Source: Hypericum androsaemum | Taxonomy: Eukaryota; Streptophyta; Magnoliopsida; Malpighiales; Hypericaceae | Length of the DNA stretch: 64,000 nt | Assembly (NCBI GenBank): GCA_963995505.1 | Contig: OZ023192.1 | Location: forward strand, 12,879,001 to 12,943,000 | Direction of reading: 5' to 3' | Part shown: piece after piece, positions 35,747 through 47,080 of the stretch | How positions within the stretch are numbered: position 1 is the stretch's first letter | Layout: each line of letters starts with the position of its first letter | The notes under the pieces: generated by a model | What the model saw: the letters and a program-made list of their open reading frames with translations, nothing else | The model's database searches: none | Told to the model about the DNA's origin: nothing | Made by a program: the position numbers and the translations under genes

Positions 35747-36186
35747 GGCAAATTACTCTCAAGTCCCTGACCTTTGGTGACCCTCCCCCTAGGGTCCCTG
35801 AATTTTGGAAAATGATTGTCCCATCCCTAAGTTTTGATGATAATAGACTCTCGGGTCCCTGGCTGACGTCATTGGCTCTTTTTTCATTTTTGGTCATAGA
35901 AATGACCAAAATACCCTTAAACAAAAAATAAAAAATTTACTTTCTTCAACCTTTGACCAAGAACACTAACAACTAAAAACTAACCCAAAAATAAGATCAA
36001 ACTAATCAAAATCAAGAACACAACCAAGAACATCAAGAATAAAAAAAAAATTTGAAACTCAGAAATCTGATGATGAGACGACGAGCTAGGAAGATGAGGC
36101 ATTCGATGATGCCACCTCAATCAAACAAATCAAGGCCAAACGACGCCACCTCAGCTACCACCTCTGGAACTCCTGTGTTGACATCG

Positions 36187-38320
36187 TGTGATACCCTCAC
36201 CCTTCTACCAAATTTATTACAACAAAATAAGGTTGGTTTTGGAAGAGTTTAGGCTTAGTCCGTCATCATTCGGTAAAATAGGCATAACTTCCTCATCCGG
36301 ACTCCAAATTAGGTGATTCTAATTCATGTGGATTCATAATACCTGGATCTATAACTTTATTTTTTTTTGAGTTTTGTGATTTATGAAATAATCTGGCAGT
36401 AACAGAGCAATTAATCAAGGTACTCAGAAATTGGTCTAATTTCGTCGGTATTGGGAAGTTATGTGAAAATAATTTGTTATGTGATTTTATTTGAATAAGG
36501 CTCATTTTAGGGACTTATTAGAACATATTAAGAAGTTTAGAAATGATTTTGAATGGCTGGAAAAGTCTATGATCAAAAGGGAAATTCTGTTACAAGTTGG
36601 CTAGGTGGCAAATGAAAAGTAGGATGACTAAGCTACTTAGCATGCATATAAAAGGAAAAATCTTTTGGACCAAAAGATAGGCACAAACCAATTGGTCATT
36701 TAGGACAGAAAAATAGAGAGGAAGGCCTAGGAGAAAGGGAGAAATCGAAGGTAAAAGAAGAAGGAAAAAAGGTGGACAGATTTCAACAACTTGAAAGAAT
36801 AGGTAAGTAGTTTTGTAGGATTTTGCTTAATTTGAGTAGAAATCATTTTACACCTTGAAGAAGCTAGTAGGTGAAGATTAGAATAGATTAATATAGACCT
36901 AGATGAAGGAAGTTAAGGTAAGTTTGAGCTAGGGTTCGTATGTATAGAAGGCGGAAGAGAAATTGATCATCGGGGGTGTAGTTTTATGAATTTTAGCATA
37001 GGTTTTGGGGCTGCCTTGTGTAAATCCAAATCTAAGAAATGAACTAAGGTATTTTTATGTTACCTAGGATCTAATTATATGCTTGAGAGGCTGGTAATGA
37101 TAGTGGTTTATGTTCTTTTGACTAGTTAACCGATGTTTTGAATCCGAGTATCACGAGTTGTAAAACGAAGCACAAAGCTTCTCTTTGAATAGTTTGAGCA
37201 ATCATTGTCTAGTAAGTGGATATTCTTTGTAACATATGTTTAGTTAACTAGACGTGGGTGATATGTATAATTTGGTGTACTTTTGATTGGTTTAAAGTAT
37301 GGTTATATGATTAGTTTTTGTCAATATGGGATTTGATGATGTTTGTGGATTGTTTGCCTATTTGGGGCTCTTTTGGTATGAATTTGGATATGTGGTCAAT
37401 ATATTTTGGTCAATGTGTATTATGTGTGTTTGGTATACCATTTGTGAGATAGCGGATGATGAGGTCTACCCGTGACCAACCGGGTATGTTGGCATATATG
37501 CACATATATTGAGGATACATTGGATATGTATATGATATGATATTTGGCCGGTGGGGTTGGTTTCTGATGGCACCTTTAAGATATGGTATCCTCGTGTCGG
37601 AGTGGGAGTGACACTATCTAGACCTATCTGAAGTTCATCCAAATTGTGTTATATGTTCTGTGGAAGTCTATCTGAAATTCTGATTACTTGTGATACGTGA
37701 ATTTTTTGATGACCTTATCTGTGAAGTGGTCTTTTGTTGTCTTAGTTATGTGTTAGTATTTGTTTGGATTTGATGAGAACGACTGGTTGGTTAAATACAT
37801 GTTATTTATAATATTTACTTACTAAGTATTTCAAAGCACTTATCCCTTACTTTAATCAAGAGGTGAAGATGTTTAAGCCGTGGTTTGCATCTGGAGAAGC
37901 TTTTCTCTCTGAGTTCAGCCCGTTATCTTCCATCTCGGGCTACATTTGAAGGTCTCCAGATGGTCTTTCTCTTTTGTAATCTAGGTCGCTCCATTGTACA
38001 TATTTGTTGGTCTTTTGACATATGACCTTAGCTTAATATTAATATGTAATATATGTGTAAATTATGTTTATGTTTTAAAAGGATGTGTTTTGATGATACT
38101 ATGTTGGAGATGTGTACTCCAACTTTTGAATTATGTCTACCAGGTTTGGATAACGATAAATATGTATGTTTGAAGAGACAACGTTGCTGAAAAATATTTT
38201 TTGACGATTTTTGTTAATGAGAATAATGTGTTATGTTTGAGACTTGCTAGGTTATGGTTTATTTTATTAAGTTTGACATAATCTAGCACCGGTCACCGAC
38301 CATAAATTTGGGTCGTGACA
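36187..38320 (+). repeat. 5' LTR of the Tekay-like element
   Basis: 2134 bases, followed after four bases by the initiator-Met primer site. The only sizeable open frames inside are spurious. Confidence 0.95.
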
Positions 38321-38482
38321 GACTTGGTATCAGAGCTCGGTTAGAGCCCTAGATTTGAGCCTAGCTTGTTATTTGAATTATGTGTTGTGTATAATGGAGC
38401 ATATGATTTGTCATGTCTTTGTCCTCTTTTGTTGTGCCCATCCTTTGGTATGCTTAATTCTGACTTATTTATATAGAAAGAT

Positions 38483-39298
38483 ATGAGAGTTACACGTAGT
38501 GGTGTGGATACGGTTAGGGAGCATAGTGAAAGCTCCCAAGGTCAGAGGAGGGATGTTGCATCTGAGACTACACCAACAGTTGAGGCCACTACCGCTGGTA
38601 GGGTCACTAGAGATGAGATTCTATCACCTGTTGCTGCTGTTCCTACTTCTGAGATGGAGAGGCAGGGTGGTGATGGTGTAGACAGAGTTATGAAAGCAAT
38701 AGAGAAATTCATCGCTACTCAGCAAATACAATTAGAGCAGAATGTTACATTAGCTGCTAAAGATGACTCTTTGGGTGAGTTCTTGAAGTTGAATCAACCA
38801 ACATTTTCTGGCTTAAGTGATGATCCTCAAGTATTCATTGATGAGATGGAGAAGAGGAGAAGGATCTTAAGGTGTGATAAAGAGAGAATGGTGGAGTTGG
38901 CTTCATTTAAGGTGGTAGGTGTGGCTGGAGTTTGGTTCCAGAATGAGGGATCATATGCATGGACTTGGGAGATCTTTACAAAGACCTTGTTGGATCGGTT
39001 CTTACCAGAGAGTTTGAAAGATACTCGAGCTTTTGAATTTGAGCAATTGGTGAAGACTCCAGAGATGACAGTATCTCAATATGATGAGAGGTTCACTTAT
39101 CTATCACGGTATGCAAAATATCTGGTTCCTGATGATGAGAAGAAGGTGAAGAGGTTTGTTCGTGGACTTGATGATTCTATGTTCAAAGTTATGTATCCTT
39201 GTGGTTTCGAGACATATGCAGCTGCAGTGGATTGTGCTCGAACCTTAGAGATGCGAGATAATGAACGTCAAGTGGTCCAAAGTCAACCAAAATTTTAG
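38483..39298 (+). pseudogene. Gag of the Tekay-like element (ends at a stop before the zinc knuckle)
   Basis: The open frame of 271 codons starts about 160 bases after the LTR. The retrotransposon-gag domain is clear: FLKLNQPTFSGLSDDPQVFIDEME, VWFQNE, WEIFTKTLLDRFLPES, FEQLVKTPEMTVSQYD, FTYLSRYA and the FVRGLDD/YAAAVDCARTLEM end. A TAG at 39296 stops it. The zinc-knuckle region (39300-39590) follows in shifted frames with CQSCGK- and CFKRTGAYFRCG-like remnants. Confidence 0.88.
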
Positions 39299-39595
39299 AA
39301 GTTTGATAAGCCACCACAAAGGAGTTCCAATCAAGGCTTTAGACAGCAAGAAAGATGGACCAACAATCTGCCAGTATTATCTAGTAGTGGAGGACCAGTT
39401 GGAAGATTTGGTAGAGGGAAGGATTTTCGTGGTCAGCAATTCAGTAAGAACCAATCCAGTACTTTCAGGAAATGTCAAAGTTGTGGTAAATAACATCTTG
39501 GAGACGTTTGTTTCAAAAGGACAGGAGCTTATTTTCGTTGTGGTATACAAGGTCACTTGGTGAAAGACTGTCCTACAATTATTCAGCATAAGTAA

Positions 39596-40196
39596 GTGGC
39601 GAGTTTGATAGTTAGGCCACCAACACAAGAGTTTTCTCGCCCACAAGTTCAACAGGACAATCTACTTGATCAAAAAGAAGTAGGTTTGACGATTGAGGGA
39701 CCTAAGTCTGATAGTGGAGGAGGCGGTGCACATCCTAGAGTGTATGCATTGACCAGGAGAGATGCTGATGCTAGTAACACTGTAGTGTCAGGTAACCTTC
39801 CCATTGGATCATCTTATGCACGTATTCTATTTAATTCGAGTTCTACACACTCTTTTGTGTCACCTCGATTTGTTCAATGTTTGGATGATATGTCTGTATG
39901 TTTGGATGAGTCAATGATTTGTTGCCACTCCTTCGAGCGGGTTTATGTATGTTTGTGAAGTTGTTAGATCATGCAATATTCAAATTAGTGGGCATGACTT
40001 GTCAGCTAATTTATACATATTGGATATTGATGGTTCTGATATAATAGTGGGTATGGATTTGTTATCCACTTATCATGCAGTAGTGGATTGTTTTGGAAAA
40101 AGGGTCATTTTCCATCACACAGATGAGGCAGAGTTTGAGTTTCAGGGTGAGAAAAAAGGTGACTACCGCAAAGCTTATCTCTTACATGAAACCTAG
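39596..40196 (+). pseudogene. Aspartic protease of the Tekay-like element with a lost active site
   Basis: Frames at 39596-39958 and 39945-40196 cover the retropepsin region: YARILFNSSSTHSFVSPRF, then DIDGSDIIVGMDLLSTYHA and the RVIFH strand. The catalytic motif, normally DSG in ILFDSGATHSF, reads NSS here, so the essential Asp is gone. A frameshift near 39950 also splits the domain. Confidence 0.85.
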
Positions 40197-41754
40197 CAAA
40201 TTTCTAAGGAAAGGATGTGCAAGCTATTTAGCTGTGGTAAAAGAAATAAAGAAAGAAGATGTTTTGGTGGATCATGTTCCTATTGTGAGAGAGTACCCTG
40301 ATGTATTTCCAGAGAATTTACCAGGCTTACCTCCAGAGAGGGAGATTGAATTTCGTATTGATCTTGAACCAGGAACTGAACCAATCTCTATACCACCTTA
40401 TCGTATGGCTCTAGCTGAAATGAAAGAGTTGAAAGATCAGTTGCAAGATTTGTTGAATAAAGGGTACATAAGGCCTAGTGTTTTTCCTTGGGGAGCCCCA
40501 GTGCTATTTGTGAAGAAGAAAGATGGAAGTTAACGGTTGTGCATAGACTATCGAAAGTTGAATAAGGTAACTATACGCAATCGATATCCTCTTCCGAGAA
40601 TAGATGATTTGTTTGATCAGTTACGGGGATCTAAATGGTTTTCTAAGATTGACTTGAGATCGGGGTATGAGTTGCGGATTAGAGAGATGGACATTCCAAA
40701 GATGGCATTCAGGACTCGATATGGCCATTATGAGTTTCTGGTTATGCTATTTGGATTGACTAATGCCCCAGCTGCCTTTATGGATATGATGAACCAGAAT
40801 TTCAAGCCTTTCCTGGATCAGTTTGTGGTTGTTTTTATTGATGATATATTGATTTACTCTATTGATCAGGAGGATCATGAGAGACACCTTAGGCAGGTGT
40901 TGCAGATGCTACGAGAGAAAAAGCTATATGCTAAATTCTCAAAGTGTGAGTTTTGGCTTCAAAGTGTAGTTTTTTTAGGACATGTGGTGTCTAAAGATGG
41001 AGTGTCAGTTGACCCAAAGAAGGTGGAAGCTGTTGTGAATTGGCCTACCCCAGCTAATGTTACTGAGATACGCAGCTTTTTGGATTTAGCAGGGTATTAT
41101 CGACGATTTGTCAAAGGATTCTCTACTTTAGCAGTACCGTTAACTCGGCTAACTCATAAAAATGCCAAGTATGAATGGTCGGGTAGGTGTGAAGAGAGTT
41201 TTCAAGAATTGAAGGATCGATTAACACATGCACCTGTATTGGTTCTACCTTCAGGATCAGGTGGATATTCAGTTTATTGTGATGCTTCAAGAGTGGATTT
41301 GGGATGTGTTCTTATGCAACACAAGAATGTTATTTCTTATGCCTCTAGACAGCTGAAGAAACATGAAGAGAATTATCCAGTCCATGACTTGGAAATGGTA
41401 GCTGTTGTGTTTGCACTGAAGATTTGGAGGCACTACTTGTATGGTGAGAAGTTTGAGATATATACAGATCATAAAAGCCTCGAGTATATCTTTGAGCAAT
41501 GAGATTTGAACTTAAGACAGAGGAGGTGGATGGAGTTACTTAAGGATTATGATTGCACCATTAATTATCACCTTGGGAAAGCTAATGTGGTAGTTGATGC
41601 TTTAAGTCACAAATCCTTAATTCAGCCAAAGTTGCTAGCAGAGATGCATATGAGACCTACCTTACGAGGACGGGTTATGGAATTACAATGGGAGGATCCA
41701 GAGATTATTGTGATGATGGAACAAGTTCAACAGGGTGAATTACCTAAATTTTGA
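40093..41754 (+). pseudogene. Reverse transcriptase and RNase H of the Tekay-like element (two in-frame stops)
   Basis: Reverse-transcriptase motifs run in order: EYPDVFPENLPGLPPEREIEF, PPYRMALAEMKELK, VLFVKKKDGS, then a TAA at 40531, [21 protein letters not shown] and [11 protein letters not shown] (catalytic FIDD). The thumb has KCEFWL and LGHVVSKDG. RNase H follows: [40 protein letters not shown] and [17 protein letters not shown] at 41500 interrupts the end. Apart from the two stops the frame is preserved, indicating few mutations since insertion. Confidence 0.9.
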
Positions 41755-41772
41755 CTTAGTACTAATAGTGTC

Positions 41773-42549
41773 TTGTATTTTGATTCTCGAGTGGTTGTCC
41801 CTGATGTTGGAGATCTAAGAAAGGATCTATTGACTCAAGCACACCAAGCAGTCTATAGTATGCACCCTGGATCTACAAAAATGTACCATGATTTGAAAAG
41901 TAATTATTGGTGGCAAGGTATGAAAAAGGACATTGCAAAGTTTATTTCGAAGTGTTTGACTTGCCAACAGGTAAAAGCAGAGCATCAGAGGTCTTTTGGA
42001 TTACTACAACCTCTAGAGATTCTAATTTGGAAGTGGGAGCAGATAACAATGGATTTGTTAGTAGGGCTTCCAACTACCTCAAGAAGTTATGATGCAGTAT
42101 GGGTTATTGTAGACAGATTGACAAAATCTTTACATTTCCTACCAATAAAGAGTACATATGATGCAAGTAGGTTTGCTCAGATATTTATGGATGAAATTAT
42201 TCGCCTTCATGGTGTACCAGTTTTAATTGTATCTGATCGTGGAACTCATTTCACATCAAGGTTTTGGGGGCAATTTCAGGAGGCTATGAGAACTCATTTG
42301 GATTTGAGTACGGCCTTTCATCCTCAAACAGATGGCCAGTCTGAGCGTGTTATTCAGATATTGGAAGATATGATACGAACTTGTGTCATTAGTTTTGGAG
42401 GAAGTTGGGATCGTTATTTGCCATTGATGGAGTTTGCTTATAATAATAGCTACCAGTCAAGTATCAAGATGGCTCCATATGAAACTTTGTATAGAAAAAA
42501 TGTAGATCTCTGTTATGTTGGAATGAGGTTGGTGAGAAACAACTATTGA
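41773..42549 (+). pseudogene. Integrase of the Tekay-like element (zinc-binding and DDE core intact)
   Basis: The zinc domain (H..H..C..C in QAHQAVYSMHPGSTKMYHD to CLTCQQVK) is followed by the catalytic core: MDLLVGLP (Asp), VSDRGTHFTSRFW (Asp) and HPQTDGQSERV (Glu). All key residues are present. The frame is detached upstream by a stop near 41752 and closes at 42549 by a frame change before the C-terminal domain. Confidence 0.9.
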
Positions 42550-43088
42550 GCAATGACTTAGTACAAGAAACTAATGAGAAGATAGAGTTGATTCGACAAA
42601 GGCTGGAAACAGCCCAGAGTCGGCAAAAGTCATACTCAGACAAGAGACGAAAGGATATCGAGTTTGATGTGGGACTACATATTTTTCTCAAGGTTTTACC
42701 TATGAAGGGAACAATGAGGTTTGGAAGAAGGGGCAAACTCAGTCCTAGATATATTGGTCCATTTGAGATTTTGGAGCGAGTTGGACTAGTGGCATATCGA
42801 TTGGCTTTGCCACCATCTTTGTCGCGTATTCATCCAGTATTCTATGTCTCCATGCTTAAGCGATACTTGCATGATCCTACTCATATTTTGGAGCCACAGA
42901 TAGTAGAGATAAGTGGAGATTTAACATATCGAGAGAATCCAATAAGGATTTTGGATCGTGAAGTCAGGAAGCTTCAGAATAGAGAGCTTCCGATGGTCAA
43001 GGTTGAATAGGCAAATCATTCCTTGGCTAAGGCAACTTGGAAAATGGAGGAAGTGAGGAAAATAAAGTACCCACATCTGTTTGCATGA
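42546..43088 (+). pseudogene. Integrase C-terminal domain and chromodomain of the Tekay-like element
   Basis: The frame 42546-43010 carries the GPY/F module (KLSPRYIGPFEILERVG), the HPVFYVSMLKRY box and the first strand of a chromodomain (PIRILDREVRKLQNRELPMVKV). A TAG at 43008 truncates it. The missing end (ATWKMEE, KYPHLFA) is readable immediately downstream in the same frame up to 43088. A chromodomain of this kind places the element in the chromovirus group. Confidence 0.86.
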
Positions 43089-43148
43089 CAAGTAAGTTAG
43101 CCTTCCATTTTGTAAATCCGGAGACCGAATTTAATAAGGAGGGGAGAC

Positions 43149-45283
43149 TGTGATACCCTCACCCTTCTACCAAATTTGTTACAACAAAATAAGGTTGATT
43201 TTGGAAGGGTTTAGGCTTAGTCCGTCATCATTCGGTAAAATAGGCATAACTTCCTCATCCGGACTCCAAATTAGGTGATTCTAATTTATGTGAATTCATA
43301 ACATCTGGATCTATAACTTTATTTTTTTTTCAGTTTTGTGATTTATGAAATAATCTGGCAGTAACAGAGCAATTAATCAAGGTGCTCGGAAATTGGTCTA
43401 ATTTTGTCGGTATTGGGAAGTTATGCGAAAATAATTTGTTATGCAATTTTATTTGAATAAGGCTCATTTTAGGGACTTATTAGAACATATTAAGAAGTTT
43501 AGAAATGATTTTGAATGGCTGAAAAAGTCTAGGATCAAAAAGAAAATTATGTTACAAGTTGGCTAGGTGGCAAATGAAAAGTAGGATGACTAAGCTACTT
43601 AGCATGCATATAAAAGGAAAAACATTTTGGACCAGAAGATAGGCACGAACCAATTGGACATTTAGGACAGAAAAAAAGAGAGGAAGGCCTAGGAGAAAGG
43701 GAGAAACTGAAGGTAAAAGAAGAAGGAAAAAAGGTGGACAGATTTTAACAACTTGGAAGAATAGGTAAGTAGTTTTGTAGGATTTTACTTAATTTGAGTA
43801 GAAATCATTTTACACCTTGAAGAAGCTAGTAGGTGAAGATTAGAACAGATTAATATAAAAATAGATGAAGGAAGTTAAGGTAAGTTTGAGCTAGGGTTCG
43901 TATGTATAGAAGGCAGAAGAGAAATTAATCATCGGGGTGTAGTTTTATGAATTTTAGCATAGGTTTTGGGGCTGCCTTGTGTAAATCCGAATCTAAGAAA
44001 TAAACTAAGGCATTTTTATGTTACCTAGGATCTAATTACAGGCTTGAGAGGCTGGTAATGATAGTGGTTTATATTCTTTTGACTAGTTAACCGACGTTTT
44101 GAATCCGAGTGCCACGAGTTATAAAATGAAGCACGGAGCTTCTCTTTGAATTGTTTGAGCAACCATTGTCTAGTAAGTGGATATTATTTGTAACATGTAT
44201 TTAGTTAACTAGACGTGGGTGATATGTATAATTTGGTGTACTTTTGATTAGTTTAAAGTATGGTTATATGATTAGTTTTTGTCAATATGGAATTTAATAA
44301 TGTTTGTGGATTGTTTGTCTATTTGGGGCTGTTTTGGTATGAATTTGGATATGTGGTCAATATGTTTTGGTCAATGTGTATTATGTGTGTTTGGTATGTG
44401 ATTTGTGAGATAGCGGATGATGAGGTCTACCCGTGACCAACCTGGAGATGTTGGCATATGTGCACATATACGGATGATACATTGGATATGTATATGGTAT
44501 GATATTTGGCCGACAGGGTTGGTTTCTGATGGTGCCTTTAAGATATGGTATCCTCGTGTCGGAGTGGGAGTGACACTATCTAGACCTATCTGAAGTTCAT
44601 CCAAATTGTGTTATATGTTCTGTGGAAGTCTATCTAAAATTCTGATTACGTGTGATACGTGAATTTTTTGATGACCTTATCTGTGAAGTGGTCTTTTGTT
44701 ATCTTAGTTGTGTGTTAGTATTTGTTTGGATCTGATGAGAACGACTGGTTGGTTAAATACATATTACTTATAATATTTGCTTACTAAGTGTTTCAAAGTA
44801 CTTATCCCTTACTTTAATCAACAGGTGAAGAGGTTTAAGCCGTGGTTTGCATCTGGAGAAGTTTTTCCCTCTGAGTTCAGCCTGTTATCTTCTATCTCGG
44901 GCTACATTCGAAGGTCTCCAGATGGTCTTTCTCTTTTGTAATCTAGGTCGCTCCATTGTACATATTTGTTGGACTTTTGACATATGACCTTAGCTTAATA
45001 TTAATATATAATATATGTGTAAATTATGTTTATGTTTTAAAAGGATGTGTTTTGATGATACTATGTTGGAGATGTGTACTCCAACTTTTGAATTATGTCT
45101 ACCAGGTTTGGATAACGATAAATATGTATGTTTGAAGAGACAATGTTGTTGAAAAATATTTTTTGACGATTTCTGTTAATGAGAATAATGTGTTATATTT
45201 GAGGGCTTGCTAGGTTATGGTTTATTTTATTAAGTTTGACATAATCTAGCGCCAGTCACCAACCATAAATTTGGGTCGTGATA
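43149..45283 (+). repeat. 3' LTR of the Tekay-like element
   Basis: 2135 bases, immediately preceded by the purine tract. Its last bases read GTGATA where the 5' LTR has GTGACA, a single change in the terminal CA. Confidence 0.95.
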
Positions 45284-45515
45284 CATCGCCATCGCCGCCT
45301 CCCTCCTCTCCGCTTCCTTGTTCAGCTCCACCTCCCTCCACTCGGCTACCTTGGGTTTCTTGGCTGCCACATCATCGAATCTCCGGCTCCCAATTTTCCC
45401 CTCTTCCTTAAATCCTATGTTGTTACTTATTTTAATTTTTTGCCGCTCCTAGGGTTTGTTTACAAAATTACAATTCAAACCCAGAAAAGAGAAGATGAAG
45501 AAAGGGTTGGAATTT

Positions 45516-45587
45516 CCTAGGTTACCGCTTCCGTCCAAAGTAATTATTACTCCTAGGTTACCGCTTCCGTCCAAGGTAATTATTATT
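45516..45587. repeat. 36-base tandem duplication inside the Mutator-like element
   Basis: Two adjacent copies start CCTAGGTTACCGCTTCCGTC, differ by one or two bases and end GTAATTATTA. They lie in the non-terminal, possibly captured, part of the element. Confidence 0.9.
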
Positions 45588-46267
45588 CTTTCCCCCTTCC
45601 TTTTTATATTTATTTTTTGGAACCCTAAATTGAACTACTTTTGTTTCTTGTAGATTTAGGGAGCTCTGACAGTACTCAGTTATGGAAAAAAGAAAAAAAT
45701 GGTTGCTTTATTGACAAGATTTGTAGATTATTTATAAGGACATTTGATGTTTGTAATTGTCCGTGAATGCTTTTCGTGCAGGTTACCGAAGCATTGTCTG
45801 TCAAATTATTGTCATCTATTCAGGATACAAAGAAGGGAAATGGCGAGGCTTAGTTCTGGGTTCTTAATTAGTCGGAGCGACGGCGAGGCTTAGCTTCTTG
45901 TTTCTTTTATTGGGTATTCTTAATTTTTAATTAGGATGTTATTGAGTGAGATGTTAATTAAATTTTTTTTGTTCTTGATGTTCTTGGTTGTGTTCTTAAT
46001 TTTGGTTAGTTTGATCTTATTTTTTGGTTGATTTTTGGTTGTTGGTGTTCTTGGTCAAAGGTTGAAGAAAGTAAATTTTTTTATTTTTTGTTTAAGGGTA
46101 TTTTGGTCATTTCTATGACCAAAAATGAAAAAAAGAGCCAATGACGTCAGCCAGGGACCCGAGAGTCTATTATCATCCAAACTTAAGGATAGGACAATCA
46201 TTTTCTAAAAGTCAGGGACCCTAGGGGGAGGGTGACCAAAGGTCAGGGACTTGAGAGTAATTTGCCC

Positions 46268-47050
46268 TGAAAAATATTTAACAATAGTTTTTGACAAAGT
46301 AGCAAGGCAAGGAATATTTCTAAGTAAAAGAAAGATGGCGTTATTTAAAAAGAAGATTTCTTTCCTGGGCTTAGAAATAGGAAATGGTAGAATCGAATTA
46401 CAGCCACACATAGCAGAAAAGATCCTTAAGTTTCCAAATAAATGAGAAAGATTAAAGCAAATCCAAGCGTTTCTAGGAATCATTAATTATGCCAAAAAAT
46501 TCATTCCAAATCTTAGTAAATTGACAGGACCTTTGTATAGTAAGACCTCAAAAAATGGTCAAAGAAATTTCAATAAGGAAGACATAGAATTAGTTAAAAA
46601 AATTAAGCAAGATGTTAAAAAGATAAAATTTCTAGAGTTACCTCTCACAACAGATTACATTATAATAGAATGTGATGGAAGTAAAGAAGGATGGGGAGCA
46701 GTAATGCTCTGTAAACCACATGAATATGCTAACAAAGAAACAGAAAGAATAGCGGCTTATGCTAGTGGCAACTTTAATAAAATAGGAATGAATTGGACTA
46801 GTTTAGATTTTAAAATTCAAGCCTTAATAAATGCCCTAGATAAGTTTAAAATATATCTGAATAGAGAATTTACAGTTAGAACAGATATGAAGCTATAGTT
46901 AAGTTCCTTAAAAATAAAAATAGTAAGAAGATAAATAGAACCAGATAGATTAACCTCCAGAATTTAATACAAGGTAGCGATTATACTATAGAATTTGAAC
47001 ACATTAAAGGAAAAATAATAGTTTAGCAGATTTACTATCCAGAAGTATTA
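46268..47050 (+). pseudogene. Caulimovirid reverse transcriptase thumb and RNase H (broken)
   Basis: This continues the interrupted viral polymerase. The thumb motif SFLGLEIGNGRIELQPHIA and [15 protein letters not shown] are followed by RNase H motifs ([15 protein letters not shown] and YASGNFNK) and RTDMKL near the end. Stops at 46442 and about 46897 and further decay after 46900 break it. The coding phase lines up with the left fragment across the target duplication, showing that the transposon landed inside an originally continuous frame. Confidence 0.88.
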
Positions 47051-47080
47051 ATAAATTTTTTAATGATATAGGAAGATAAC

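Larger units (their letters stand above)
36187..45283 (+). mobile_element. Ty3/Gypsy chromovirus, Tekay/Del-like, with 2.1-kb LTRs, nested in the Mutator-like element
   Basis: The LTRs are 36187-38320 and 43149-45283. Both begin TGTGATACCCTCACCC, and they end GTCGTGACA and GTCGTGATA. CATCG flanks the element on both sides (36182-36186 and 45284-45288), a perfect 5-bp duplication. The primer site TGGTATCAGAGC is at 38325-38336, and the purine tract AAGGAGGGGAGAC ends at 43148. Gag, protease, reverse transcriptase, RNase H, integrase and a chromodomain follow in canonical order with only a few stops. LTR copies differ at about a dozen places in the first 340 bases by eye. It is structurally complete but not coding-competent. 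Confidence 0.95.
35747..46267. mobile_element. Mutator-like element with about 300-base inverted ends, inserted in the viral polymerase
   Basis: The left end (35747 to about 36050) and right end (about 45965-46267) are near-identical inverted repeats starting (G)GGCAAATTACTCTC and sharing CTCCCCCTAGGG and CTGACGTCATTGGCTC. GAAAAATAT flanks the element at 35738-35746 and 46269-46277. A T before each copy makes it 9 or 10 bases. A 9-bp duplication plus long inverted ends are the marks of Mutator-like elements. Without the nested retrotransposon it is about 1.4 kb with no transposase. Its interior is GC-richer and may be a captured host fragment, which I do not recognise. Confidence 0.88.

Noticed and set aside
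36052..36252. Small plus-strand gene at the left arm of the first MULE
   Set aside because: The frame crosses the retrotransposon boundary at 36187, so the last third is LTR sequence. At most it is part of a captured fragment.
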